A stretch of DNA of 64,000 nt from CAYXSX01 sp964467925 (lineage in GTDB: Bacteria; Pseudomonadota; Alphaproteobacteria; Micavibrionales; Micavibrionaceae). Made by a program: the position numbers and the translations under genes. The stretch lies in NCBI GenBank assembly GCA_964467925.1, contig CAYXSX010000001.1, forward strand, positions 496,001 to 560,000. Direction: 5' to 3'. Every line of letters starts with the position of its first letter. Positions within the stretch are counted from its first letter, which is position 1. Of the stretch, positions 10,601-17,511 are shown piece by piece. Below the pieces are notes generated by a model. It searched no databases. It was not told the DNA's origin and saw only the letters and a program-made list of their open reading frames with translations.

Positions 10601-12114
10601 CAGCAACCAGCGGCCCGCCTCCGGCAAGCACGGATGACAGTGGCTCCATTACCGCCATCGCACCCGTGGGCACGCCTCCCTCCGGCGGTGGCAATGGCAG
10701 CGATAAAACAAAACCCGCCGATACAGCGAAGGACGATAAGAACGATAAGGCCAGCAAAGCCAAGCCGGAAGAAAAAACCCCTGCCGCCTATGCTGCAGAG
10801 GAAGCCGCGAAAGCCGCCAAAGCCATTCGTCAGAATACGGCGATTATTGATGATCTGCAGGCAAAAGTCGAAAAACTCACCCTTGAACAGGCAGACGCAA
10901 TTATAGAAGAAGCAGACAAGGACGATCTGGGCCAGATCTACGACAAACACGGCCTGCTGAAGATGCTTGCCAAAACCCGCGCGGAGGTTCAATCCAACCT
11001 GCACGGCAATATGAAACAGGTTCTGGCGCTCAAGGAAGGCTATGAGGACTATTACAACGGCATCAGCCGCGTAGAAAAATTTAATAAAGTCGCGAGCGAT
11101 ACTGTCGACTACATCATTCCCGGAAGCGGTCCAAAGGCTGAAAACCTTAAGAACTACCTCGGCGGTTGGGCCGGCGGGGCATTAGACGCCATAGAGGGGG
11201 CATGGGATTGGCTCGGCCCGACAGGACAAGGGTATCTCACAGCGGCTATTGGGTCCTGGATAATCATTCCCAAAGTCATGACCAAATTCATTGACTCTAC
11301 TTTCGGTAAATTACCGCTTGTCGGCAGCCTCTTCTCCGGTGTCCTTGGCCCGATATTATCGGTTGTTGGTACAGCGCTGGCATTTTTTGCGGGCGGCAAG
11401 TTCCTGAGCGAGAATGTCTTCGGTCAGGGCGACGGCAAACACACGCCGCCCGACCCTCGTCTAGCAGCCGCAAAAGCTACAGGACAAAATCCGGAAGAAG
11501 TGGCAAAACTCGCCGCAAGAAAGGCAGCGGTCGAAGCCGAAGCAGCAGAGGCCGCCGCCGCAAAAGCGAAATCGGAAGCCGCAAAAGCACAGGCTGAACA
11601 GGCAAAAGCAGCGGCCGAAGCTGAAAAAGCGAAAGCCGAGGCGGATGCAGCAAAAGCAAAAGCAAAAGCTTTGAAATCCGGCACGGGCGCTCAAAGCAAG
11701 GTAAACAGCGATGATGCAAAATTACAGACCGCTAATTTCGGCACCCATAAAGGTGGGATAGCCAAGCCGGTCGTTCTTCAGGGCAATAGCACGCAAGGCG
11801 CCATGGCCGCGGCACTTCTTACCCCCGCTAATGACGACAGCTCATCCTCTCATTTAGTAGTGCAAGGCGATGCGAAGCTTGTACTCGCCTCGGTAGCGGT
11901 AGGGTCAACAATGACTGGAACCGGCAGCAGACATGGCCTTAATAACGATCTGGATAAAAATGGCACCGCACGGATAGAAGCTGTGCCTCACAATGGCGGC
12001 GACAGCAATATCATCGTACTAGACAACCACAGAACGGCCCTCCCAACTCAAAAACACAAGCCGGTTTCCTATCACGATCTGGTTCCTGACAATCAGCATC
12101 CGGAAGTCGCCTAA
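4615..12114 (+). CDS. Giant 2,499-residue protein with PopZ-like motif, coiled coils and membrane segments
   Basis: No whole-length family recognised. An N-terminal helical region (1-280) leads to Gly-rich hydrophobic blocks near 284-308 and 365-394, then a coiled-coil stretch (about 440-590). A Pro/Ala/Asp-rich linker (about 596-880) has two near-identical copies of RPDAPIAARPDAP. Between those copies, at about 700-720, sits ITMEEMFASIRRIIDGDDD, which closely matches the N-terminal client-binding helix of the alphaproteobacterial polar organiser PopZ. Later parts are a His-containing IYHVTGDVHIHNGEG (near 1075), an AT-rich-encoded central region with hydrophobic segments (about 1170-1860), Lys/Asp/Ala repeats with DKDKKD (about 1943-1995), a hydrophobic domain (about 2204-2268) and a TolA-like Ala/Lys coil (about 2283-2358). 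There is no signal peptide or RTX repeat. AAGGAG lies upstream of the ATG. Phage-type giant virion proteins show similar Gly-rich hydrophobic blocks and are an alternative origin. Confidence 0.85.
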   Translation: MADKNALTFGLNFTDPALKERVTDLLARDELASLRQLAMMAHARGFKEDANTISRIADIFENRAKIQAYFEREENWEATQSYIEQEKEFAAKHFLFDHSKPKPEGLSAAKEALFAAEAQVLGELNQYTTGLTELKTALKAAGKIETEEWRKFFEEGKGKDFGYDGSVFHDAELESHRISEKDLAAHESFIKASKILYQMDTGKNWEDAADNNGLVEGETIGQWGINYMSRFENQTGKLLTVAFSDLENATPDQQMAFLYAYNTFSYSQNNWESFKRAVGYTAADPVTLVSIAAGLATGGLVTIASQSAKTAGVQTIKQIVIRSATSTTAKILSTTMAAEGTLEGGVRAHVTEKLNEATGRADYSLLNVVIGAGVGGITDFLLGGIIGAGADFAVRKISNSISGLFKSKVTPQNLTAALDVIDGEITRIYEAGTSPEIGLDLFGHNTRQIADFIASGEAPPNEIKNLIEGNKTAISKLSDALESHVIEFEEGLAQLKKHAKDPGVTKTLSEAEIDALNARIALTEKKITELKQTSQSFKEGTPELLAKIDAAANAENVDTTELAALLYESAEHIETTGKIMKEALNGPETVGANIHAPDAAKPDAPIAARPDAPVADRPEAPEVGAVDASNAPAAARPEPDVEQLSRMEWGFDRTAEVDADGMPIPPATEAVMQPVKPPAATVPPTAPLAEQPIVHEGDADITMEEMFASIRRIIDGDDDLIPPTAQRPDAPIAARPDAPAADRLDAPDAETVDPPNADLPESETVRSPDAETASAPDAPEATRPQATETPAAHVEHTVLQPVKADVTTGTTHIPDLETPVAPAADRPIASNAEAVDAPKAETPDAPNAARPSAPDAEAIEATDVGTASAAREAAGAAARPASAQEREIAKSILFSAENTKALKGNTAGLNNIIETFGAGFAQAVKEGTTRDWLRLAKKDQDLLSEAGGKTLRSKAFREILDGIDAPENRAFYENFVDTAFDTLNGGPRFTAEDLTKTTNNEALKSMARDGQSRFNKTTQEQGDKPRDNIDPETIILDNNNAGTPPPPSAPSSATAPSGSTSHKTVTGGAQTQHIYHVTGDVHIHNGEGGGTGNGAARDFNGAASDAAADAPAPTNGRAQAEAHADGEADPAARADNEAETTAVNDGNASTLARAPDPPLRETELTTPINNESNLLPPPRTTWMHRALHWNPYVMIGRIFPQTSNPADNLPNDLAFDRYILPFINAVDDRLIGTADGINTSDLGPVMSQLSSDLKHITDRIGGGSHSLTPQQAKAESISLLEKFINTHREKLDAFADSMAPIVDELQLEKDLADLTSQSKQGRDKGKHVDFSSAAEKAKQLIERYEGTPKTRTFHNADAYITAAADGAKQKFHLGHLQATAMLNHAKALQNAARNLTSPDFLDKYAARIERTLGNEDPRIVTKGFFDDLHLLTLEAKEAHLRTNDREASQSIIPKATEAKLQDVNRLRVSLRRGYINPHKRVMAVKDPSQENNIEAIVMDIETMDPSDKSNARQLLGLIIQGYEYGGDHEIIEAIERLNYRAGKAKKHQLLDELVREFEGPVDSRNKGGDHFKYFEEYLPHVMSVPHSPYAWAQRDVRDIFSRWSYKFHHARKFPGAGKILSTPGSMYFITNPAIYVWKASSAHLLGRKLITVKDPDGKDVLKIQWPWDIEKAEGSSNFQHFRAVGWEFAKSPLKAAWNISTLPLKPGIMTVKFAANNHVIRNVALYSTGVGLGLIALEEGIEEWMPESWHDGWFTDEEGNLIVPEVVPYIGGNHWDIGARAGTGLGLTIADYALAPLRWGLYPYKYASKVFLNQDSILGLGLQPEHLSLDGGFGGYIDPIGWNRYLGDRGWKNYREAINTLTAAITPMDDAQVLEIIKGADDATFRKEYENLTAAEAKKKLLEMLGKAKEATEAGKDEYDEKIETLEEAVKKHDEAVKTAADAAADKDKKDADAAASKDKKDDDSAADKDKKAPAAEKDKKDPAAATDKDKKDDVAATSGPPPASTDDSGSITAIAPVGTPPSGGGNGSDKTKPADTAKDDKNDKASKAKPEEKTPAAYAAEEAAKAAKAIRQNTAIIDDLQAKVEKLTLEQADAIIEEADKDDLGQIYDKHGLLKMLAKTRAEVQSNLHGNMKQVLALKEGYEDYYNGISRVEKFNKVASDTVDYIIPGSGPKAENLKNYLGGWAGGALDAIEGAWDWLGPTGQGYLTAAIGSWIIIPKVMTKFIDSTFGKLPLVGSLFSGVLGPILSVVGTALAFFAGGKFLSENVFGQGDGKHTPPDPRLAAAKATGQNPEEVAKLAARKAAVEAEAAEAAAAKAKSEAAKAQAEQAKAAAEAEKAKAEADAAKAKAKALKSGTGAQSKVNSDDAKLQTANFGTHKGGIAKPVVLQGNSTQGAMAAALLTPANDDSSSSHLVVQGDAKLVLASVAVGSTMTGTGSRHGLNNDLDKNGTARIEAVPHNGGDSNIIVLDNHRTALPTQKHKPVSYHDLVPDNQHPEVA
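6417..6849 (+). repeat. Direct repeat pair encoding RPDAP-type linker inside the giant gene
   Basis: About 54 bases starting ccggacgctcccattgccgc at 6417 recur almost unchanged at 6796. Both copies encode the same Pro-Asp-Ala-Pro linker, and the PopZ-like motif lies between them (near 6712-6771). This suggests the linker grew by duplication or that a cassette was inserted within it. Confidence 0.75.
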
Positions 12115-12244
12115 GGACCTCTTGCAGCTAAGGCTTTATACTTTATCCGTCAAATGGTATGATTCGAGAGGGGATAGCGTGTTTGCGCCGTTTTCCCATG
12201 CGTTTTTATCATTTCCAATGCCGGTTCCGGCACACTTTTAGGCC

Positions 12245-12649
12245 ATGTCAGACAAAGATCAGGATAAACACAGCGACGAGCGCAAGCCCAGTATTAAAGG
12301 GCATTTCAGCCCCGGTGAGGCCGTTGCGGCGCATACTGTGCTACCGCCCCTCTTTCAACCGGAAGAGCTTGATCTTTTCGCCAACAAAGTCACGCTGGAG
12401 GCCTATATTTTCCATGGCAAGCCGGTGGAACAGGATATAGAGCGGCTTGAATACGATCCGGAGGATCACAGTGTCACCGTGGTTAAAAAAGACGGCACGC
12501 TGATGGATCTGGGGGTCAAGGTGCAATGGCTGGTGCGCCCCTATTTCACCAAGGCCAAGGAGGTTTCCATCGTCCAGACCAAGGACGGCGAGGCCATAGA
12601 AGGCTTTATAGTGCCCCTGGTGCATAAGGTGCATAAATCGGCAAAATAG
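12245..12649 (+). CDS. Hypothetical protein, first of a tandem paralogous pair
   Basis: A 134-residue soluble protein of unknown function. The start lies inside GGCCATG with only a weak ribosome-binding site. The N-terminus (1-20) is charged and probably disordered. The rest reads as a small beta-rich domain ending KDGEAIEGFIVPLVHK. The same ending (TGEAIEGAYIPLIIHR) and a similar middle (acidic strand, then DNGD or KDGT turn) appear in the next gene, so the two are diverged tandem duplicates. The gap to the second gene is 15 bases, consistent with an operon. Confidence 0.7.
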   Translation: MSDKDQDKHSDERKPSIKGHFSPGEAVAAHTVLPPLFQPEELDLFANKVTLEAYIFHGKPVEQDIERLEYDPEDHSVTVVKKDGTLMDLGVKVQWLVRPYFTKAKEVSIVQTKDGEAIEGFIVPLVHKVHKSAK

Positions 12650-12664
12650 TGTATAAATAGCGCT

Positions 12665-13048
12665 ATGAGCGAAATTCCACCTGAAAACATGGATAAAAAT
12701 GTCATCGACCGCCCCCCTGTGGGCACGCTGGTCGATTTTGTCGAGGGCGTGGATGAGACAAACCCTCTCGACATCGAAGTTGCCGTTAACGAAACGGGCA
12801 AGGTCGTCGTTTTCCATAACCGGCGCTTTAAAAAAGACATCGCCTGGTTCGAATTTGACTTGGGAAACAACCACTTAGATTTTGTTCTAGATAACGGTGA
12901 CATACGCAATGCAGGCCTGCCTCTGGGAGGAAACGTGGCCAAATATATGCAAAATAGTTACCAAATCTTAACTGTTTTCATGGACAATAATACAGGAGAA
13001 GCTATCGAAGGAGCTTATATTCCGTTGATCATACATCGAGCGGATTGA
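12665..13048 (+). CDS. Hypothetical protein, second of a tandem paralogous pair
   Basis: A 127-residue soluble protein, diverged from its upstream neighbour but sharing the C-terminal GEAIEG-x-x-x-PL-x-x-H pattern and overall strand layout. No catalytic motif or membrane segment is visible. The close spacing and shared orientation argue for co-transcription. The 3' part is AT-richer than the upstream copy, which suggests the two have had different recent histories. Function unknown. Confidence 0.7.
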   Translation: MSEIPPENMDKNVIDRPPVGTLVDFVEGVDETNPLDIEVAVNETGKVVVFHNRRFKKDIAWFEFDLGNNHLDFVLDNGDIRNAGLPLGGNVAKYMQNSYQILTVFMDNNTGEAIEGAYIPLIIHRAD

Positions 13049-13067
13049 TAACAAGGAGTGGGTTAAA

Positions 13068-13223
13068 TTGAAAAGTGATCTGGGAGCCGTATTTTCCGAC
13101 GCATGTAAAGTACACACCACGGCTATACGCCTCGAATTCAACGGGGCATGTTCTTACATAACGCCTGACACAGGGTCCGTACCTGAAGTAGACCATTCTA
13201 ACACTCTCAAGCTTAACGTCTAA
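13068..13223 (+). CDS. Possible small protein (51 aa, TTG start)
   Basis: A short frame beginning TTG at 13068 is preceded by a strong AAGGAGTGGG ribosome-binding site, which is unusual for a random frame. It encodes about 51 residues starting MKSDLGAVFSDACKV with two cysteines and ends at TAA 13221-13223. It would be the third gene after the tandem paralogs. Its end overlaps the end of the convergent I78-like gene by 4 bases. No homology recognised. It is supported only by the ribosome-binding site and position. Confidence 0.4.
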   Translation: MKSDLGAVFSDACKVHTTAIRLEFNGACSYITPDTGSVPEVDHSNTLKLNV

Positions 13224-13603
13224 CCACACCAAACCCTTACAACGATATTATCATCAATCTGAATATTCACCCGGCCCGGAACGCCGCGCTCGCGCGGCGG
13301 TGGATCGCGCTCTATAATCCGGTAAGGGCGGCCCAAAGCGGCCACATCGGTGTCGTTTACGTTTTTGCCCATCCATTCCCGGAAATCGCAAAAGGCCGCA
13401 TCAGAGCGCTTTATTTCCGCCCGTACAGGCGTTCTATCCTGTATTACCTCTCGCGCCAGCATCATCAGCAAAAGCGCCACAACAGCGGGTAAAAGCAAAA
13501 AAGCCCAGCGCGCCACAGGGCCGCTGACGGGGCCGGAAAAATCCAGTTTATGATCTGCTGGCTCTTCTTCGGAACTGCGGGGAGGTTTTTCTTCATCGCT
13601 CAT
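13220..13603 (-). CDS. Membrane-anchored I78-type peptidase-inhibitor-like protein
   Basis: 127 residues: an acidic N-terminus, one membrane segment (about 32-52, AFLLLPAVVALLLMMLA), then an exported domain. That domain has a Cys followed by a W-x-GK motif (CDFREWMGK), an ALGRPYRII strand and an end RVNIQIDDNIVVRVWCG. The pair of cysteines and the R-x-N-x-x-x-D...VRVxCG ending match the I78 (Aspergillus elastase inhibitor) family as I know it. Most I78 proteins are secreted or lipoproteins, so the membrane anchor is unusual. It is divergent from lepA and convergent with the small upstream genes. Confidence 0.65.
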   Translation of the reverse strand: MSDEEKPPRSSEEEPADHKLDFSGPVSGPVARWAFLLLPAVVALLLMMLAREVIQDRTPVRAEIKRSDAAFCDFREWMGKNVNDTDVAALGRPYRIIERDPPPRERGVPGRVNIQIDDNIVVRVWCG

Positions 13604-13662
13604 GCTTATTTATGTAACAGAGGATTGAATTTCCCGCAATCTGCGTCTATTGATTATCGGCC

Positions 13663-15471
13663 ATGACGCACGACTTAAAACATATTCGCAACTTCGCCAT
13701 CATCGCCCATATCGACCATGGGAAATCGACGCTGGCCGACCGCTTGATTCAAACCTGCGGCGGGCTGGAAGAACGCGAGATGACCGAACAGGTATTGGAC
13801 AACACCGATATCGAGCGCGAGCGCGGCATCACCATCAAGGCCCAGACCGTGCGCCTTGAATATGTCGCCAAAGACGGCATCGCCTATCAGCTCAATCTAA
13901 TGGACACGCCCGGCCACGTGGATTTCTCTTACGAGGTTTCCCGCTCTCTGGCTTCATGCGAAGGTTCGCTTCTGGTTGTAGATGCCTCGCAAGGGGTGGA
14001 GGCGCAGACGCTCGCCAATGTCTATCAAGCGCTGGATAACAACCATGAAATCGTGCCGGTGATTAACAAGATCGACCTGCCCGCCGCCGACCCGGAAAAG
14101 GTGAAAAAAGAGATCGAAGATGTGATCGGCCTTGATTGCAGCGAGGCCGTGTGCGTCTCAGCCAAATCCGGCAAGGGCATTCCCGATTTGCTGGAGGCTA
14201 TCGTCACCAAACTCCCGCCCCCGCTTGAGGGCGATGTGACGAAACCCACCAAGGCCCTGCTGGTCGATAGCTGGTACGACACTTATCTGGGCGTTGTGGT
14301 GCTGGTGCGCGTAATAGACGGCACGCTCAAAAAGGGCCAGAAGATCAAATTCATGAGCAACGGCGCAACGCGCGAAATTGACCGCGTCGGTATGTTCACG
14401 CCCAAAAAGGTGGAGCTTCCCGAAATCGGCCCCGGAGAGATGGGGTTTATCACCGCCTCTATTAAAGACATCAGCGAAACCAATGTCGGCGATACGATCA
14501 CGGATGAACGCAGACCATGCGATACGCCGCTCAAGGGTTTTAAACCCTCTATCCCGATGGTGTTCTGTTCTTTCTATCCCGCCGATCAGGGCGAGTTTGA
14601 AAAGCTGAAAGAGTCGCTGGGCAAAATCCGCCTGAACGACGCCTCCCTGCATTTCGAAACCGAAACTTCGCAAGCTCTCGGGCTTGGTTTCCGCTGCGGC
14701 TTCCTCGGCCTTCTGCATATGGAGATCATACAGGAGCGGCTGGAGCGCGAATTCGACCTCGACCTCATCCCCACCGCGCCAAGCGTGGTCTATAAGGTCA
14801 ACCTGACCAACGGCCAGCAGATAGAGCTCTATAACCCCGTCGACATGCCCGAGGTCGTGCGCATCGATAGCATCGAGGAACCGTGGATCAAGGCCACCAT
14901 TCTCGTGCCCGACGAATATCTCGGCGGGTTGCTCCAGCTCTGTCAGGACCGCCGGGGAATCCAGCAAGACCTCACCTATGCCGGCGGACGCGCGATGCTG
15001 GTTTACCGCCTGCCGCTGAACGAGGTCGTGTTCGATTTCTACGACCGCCTGAAATCCATCTCCAAGGGTTACGCGAGCTTTGATTACGAGCTCGACGGCT
15101 ACGGCCCCAACGACCTTGTGAAGCTGGAAATCCGCGTGAACGAAGAACCGGTGGATGCGCTCGCCATGATCGTCCACCGCTCCAATGCCGAATTTCGCGG
15201 TCGCCATATGTGCGAACGCCTGAAAGATTTGATCCCCCGCCAGATGTTCAAAATCGCCATTCAGGCCGCGATCGGCGGCAAGATCATCGCCCGCGAAAAC
15301 GTCTCGGCCCTGCGCAAGGACGTAACGGCCAAATGTTACGGCGGCGATATTACCCGTAAGAAAAAGCTGCTGGAAAAACAGAAAAAGGGTAAAGCCAAAA
15401 TGCGCCAGTACGGCAATGTCGAAATCCCCCAAAGCGCGTTTATCGCGGCCCTTAAGATGGGGGATGAGTGA
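13663..15471 (+). CDS. lepA: Elongation factor 4 / LepA GTPase
   Basis: LepA is a ribosome-binding GTPase related to EF-G, implicated in back-translocation and ribosome assembly. The 602 residues match the family. G motifs are AHIDHGKST (P-loop, about residues 13-21), DTPGH (G3) and NKID (G4). The LepA-specific C-terminal domain includes RENVSALRKDVTAKCYGGD and the Lys-rich end KKKLLEKQKKGKAKMR. The stop overlaps the GTG start of the next gene by 4 bases (GTGA), so the lipoprotein gene is translationally coupled to it. Confidence 0.98.
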   Translation: MTHDLKHIRNFAIIAHIDHGKSTLADRLIQTCGGLEEREMTEQVLDNTDIERERGITIKAQTVRLEYVAKDGIAYQLNLMDTPGHVDFSYEVSRSLASCEGSLLVVDASQGVEAQTLANVYQALDNNHEIVPVINKIDLPAADPEKVKKEIEDVIGLDCSEAVCVSAKSGKGIPDLLEAIVTKLPPPLEGDVTKPTKALLVDSWYDTYLGVVVLVRVIDGTLKKGQKIKFMSNGATREIDRVGMFTPKKVELPEIGPGEMGFITASIKDISETNVGDTITDERRPCDTPLKGFKPSIPMVFCSFYPADQGEFEKLKESLGKIRLNDASLHFETETSQALGLGFRCGFLGLLHMEIIQERLEREFDLDLIPTAPSVVYKVNLTNGQQIELYNPVDMPEVVRIDSIEEPWIKATILVPDEYLGGLLQLCQDRRGIQQDLTYAGGRAMLVYRLPLNEVVFDFYDRLKSISKGYASFDYELDGYGPNDLVKLEIRVNEEPVDALAMIVHRSNAEFRGRHMCERLKDLIPRQMFKIAIQAAIGGKIIARENVSALRKDVTAKCYGGDITRKKKLLEKQKKGKAKMRQYGNVEIPQSAFIAALKMGDE

Positions 15472-16367
15472 TTGTGCGCTTTTTTTTAATCTCTCTTTTC
15501 CTGTTTTTATCCGCCTGTGATCAAGGCGGCGATAGCGCCAAAGAAACTTCTTCCACCGATTACTCCAAGGCCCTTCCCGCGGGCCTTCTGGTGGATGGTA
15601 AACCCATCGACCCCTTCTGTTTTGCCGTTTCGCATAGTTTCGAAGATGGCCTTTCCGATGTTCCCGTGCGGAACTGCGAAAGCGACCTTCTTCAAAAGGA
15701 AGAGGAATTCGAAAAGGGGCCGCAAAGCTACGGCGTGCATTTTAGCTATAAGAGCGAAGAACATTCCATGGCGCGGCCCTATATGCTCTATCAATTCGTC
15801 GGGCCTGATTTAACCCTGCCCCCTGCCGAAGCGCCCGCGCCAACACCGCTGCCCGCTATCGATGAAGACTTCCCCGTGATCCTGTACTACAACACGGGCG
15901 GCACTGGCAATTTTTCCAATCTTTTATGGCTGCGCCGTGACGGCGATGTTCTTAAACTGGTAAAGGGCCTTGCTGCGGGTGACCGCTGCATGGGCGGAAT
16001 CGCCGCTGCCAATATCGCCGGTGACGGTTATCTTACTTATCGTGTTCACACCACGATGGCCGATATGCTGAACTTCACTGCCGACCCCGAGCGCGAAATC
16101 ATGCAAACAGAGGCAGCGAAAAGCCTGCCCTTCTGCGCCACATGTTGTTATGGCGAAGCGGAATTCGATGACGAGGAATTTCGCGGCGTTTACTTCCCGC
16201 CCGGCCGCAGCAAGCCCGAAGAGGGCGAGGGCGAAGCTGCACGCTGCATCGAAAACCTCGTTGCCCTCAACGAGCAAAACGGGAAAAGCTATTTCGCCGC
16301 AGAAGATTTCGGCTTCTTCGTCCGCGAAATAGAACACACTTGTTTGGGGCGCATGGAGGGGGAGTGA
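15468..16367 (+). CDS. Putative lipoprotein of unknown function
   Basis: The GTG start overlaps the lepA stop. The first 17 residues form a short signal peptide (VRFFLISLFLFLSAC) ending in the lipobox LSAC, so Cys is probably lipidated. The mature 280-residue protein is acidic with a Pro-rich stretch near residue 120 (PAEAPAPTPLP). It holds several cysteines, including a CATCC cluster near residue 224, which suggests disulfides or metal binding. I do not recognise the domain. The operon link with lepA may reflect position only. Confidence 0.75.
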   Translation: MIVRFFLISLFLFLSACDQGGDSAKETSSTDYSKALPAGLLVDGKPIDPFCFAVSHSFEDGLSDVPVRNCESDLLQKEEEFEKGPQSYGVHFSYKSEEHSMARPYMLYQFVGPDLTLPPAEAPAPTPLPAIDEDFPVILYYNTGGTGNFSNLLWLRRDGDVLKLVKGLAAGDRCMGGIAAANIAGDGYLTYRVHTTMADMLNFTADPEREIMQTEAAKSLPFCATCCYGEAEFDDEEFRGVYFPPGRSKPEEGEGEAARCIENLVALNEQNGKSYFAAEDFGFFVREIEHTCLGRMEGE

Positions 16368-16456
16368 TCTTCCGACGTGTTTTTAATGTATGATCAACAG
16401 CGGAAGAAAAATAATATATTGCTTACATATTTTTATTATTTTGCTAACCTTATAGC

Positions 16457-17101
16457 ATGAATAATAAAGTTGCCTTAATAATAGCTTTCATTAGCGGGAT
16501 TATACTGCCCACTATTGCAATCATTGCACCCAACATTAGCAACAAAATATTCCCCACTCACAATTTGAACTTTGAAATCACCAACTTTCTCGAGATAGGT
16601 TCGGTTGATATATTTGAGATAAAAATTGAAAACCTCGGCACTCAAGCAGAAAAGTCTGTCCAAGTTATAATACCTAAAAGCAAGAATGCTCCCGACGAAA
16701 AATCTGTGGTAAAAGTTGATAGTAGTAGAAAGATAGAAATTGCCGAAGAACCTCATAAGTATATTTTTACAATTGGAGATTTAAAATCTCAGGAAGTCTT
16801 AGCTGCAACTTTTTTAGTAGAATCACCTGCGTTATATTATTCAACCTATGACAAAACTATCAATAATATAGAAATAACCTCCGAACAAAGGATAGCCCAT
16901 CAAAAAAATAAAGATCCCATTTTTGATGAGTTTAAGGGTTTTATGTTTTGGATATTTGCGATTGGAATAATTATAGTGATCTGTATAGGCTTTTATCTTG
17001 AATACTTGTTAAGCCCTGCACAAAAAATAGCCTTCTTAAAAAATCAGAATAGCTCTAATAATGAACTCATTAGAAAGCTTAGAAAAAAACTAGAAAGTTA
17101 G
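16457..17101 (+). CDS. AT-rich hypothetical protein with two membrane segments
   Basis: 214 residues: an N-terminal membrane segment (about 5-25, VALIIAFISGIILPTIAII), an extracytoplasmic region (about 30-150) with beta-strand character, a second membrane segment (about 158-183, WIFAIGIIIVICIGFYL), and a Lys-rich cytoplasmic coiled tail. Base composition and codon use (many AAA, ATA and TTA codons) are clearly more AT-rich than the neighbours, which points to recent acquisition. No family recognised. Confidence 0.7.
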   Translation: MNNKVALIIAFISGIILPTIAIIAPNISNKIFPTHNLNFEITNFLEIGSVDIFEIKIENLGTQAEKSVQVIIPKSKNAPDEKSVVKVDSSRKIEIAEEPHKYIFTIGDLKSQEVLAATFLVESPALYYSTYDKTINNIEITSEQRIAHQKNKDPIFDEFKGFMFWIFAIGIIIVICIGFYLEYLLSPAQKIAFLKNQNSSNNELIRKLRKKLES

Positions 17102-17511
17102 TTTTTACAAACACTAACTCAATACGAATTTAAAATTTCTGGACTGCTGCGTCGGGCTTCCGCCTTCGCCTTGTCTTCAGCGGACAAGTCGCCCTCCTCG
17201 CAATGAGGCCTATGCTAAAAAGCTCCGTGATCTCCGTGCCCTCCGTGTTAAAACCCTTGCATTTTCAGGAATATTATCCTACAATATCCCCATGATCTAC
17301 ACGGCCTGCAAGAAAGAAAACACCAAAAAACCACCCTCATTCCGCCCTCGCCTCGCGACCAACGAACTGAAGGAATTTTGTTTAAAATCAAGGCTCTCCC
17401 CTCCCCCCTCCCAAAATCACGCAAACGAACTGAAGAAAGTTTTGCCGCGCTCATTGCCCGGCGGGGTGCAAAACGTTATGGTGTGCGCATGATAACAACA
17501 GGAGAAAAACC
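17102..17511. other. 410-base region without a convincing gene, with CTCCGTG direct repeats
   Basis: The stretch holds a triplet of CTCCGTG repeats at about 17223-17246 (periods 9-10 bases). Farther on are two copies of ACGAACTGAAG (near 17362 and 17423). A weak frame reads through the end as ...ALIARRGAKRYGVR before the next gene, which could be a decayed 3' end of a lost gene. Repeated CTCCGTG blocks of this kind occur between genes in other bacteria, but I assign no function. Confidence 0.45.

Noticed and set aside
4615..12114. Giant protein as the cargo of the type I secretion system
   Set aside because: No RTX (GGxGxD) repeats or C-terminal secretion signal, it has internal membrane segments, and it lies about 50 kb from the transporter genes.
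14158..15432. Long minus-strand frame opposite lepA
   Set aside because: It mirrors the codon structure of lepA, has no recognisable domain and no ribosome-binding site; a shadow of a GC-rich gene.
17292..17492. 66-residue frame before the SIMPL gene
   Set aside because: No ribosome-binding site, low-complexity product, and it overlaps repeat-like sequence.
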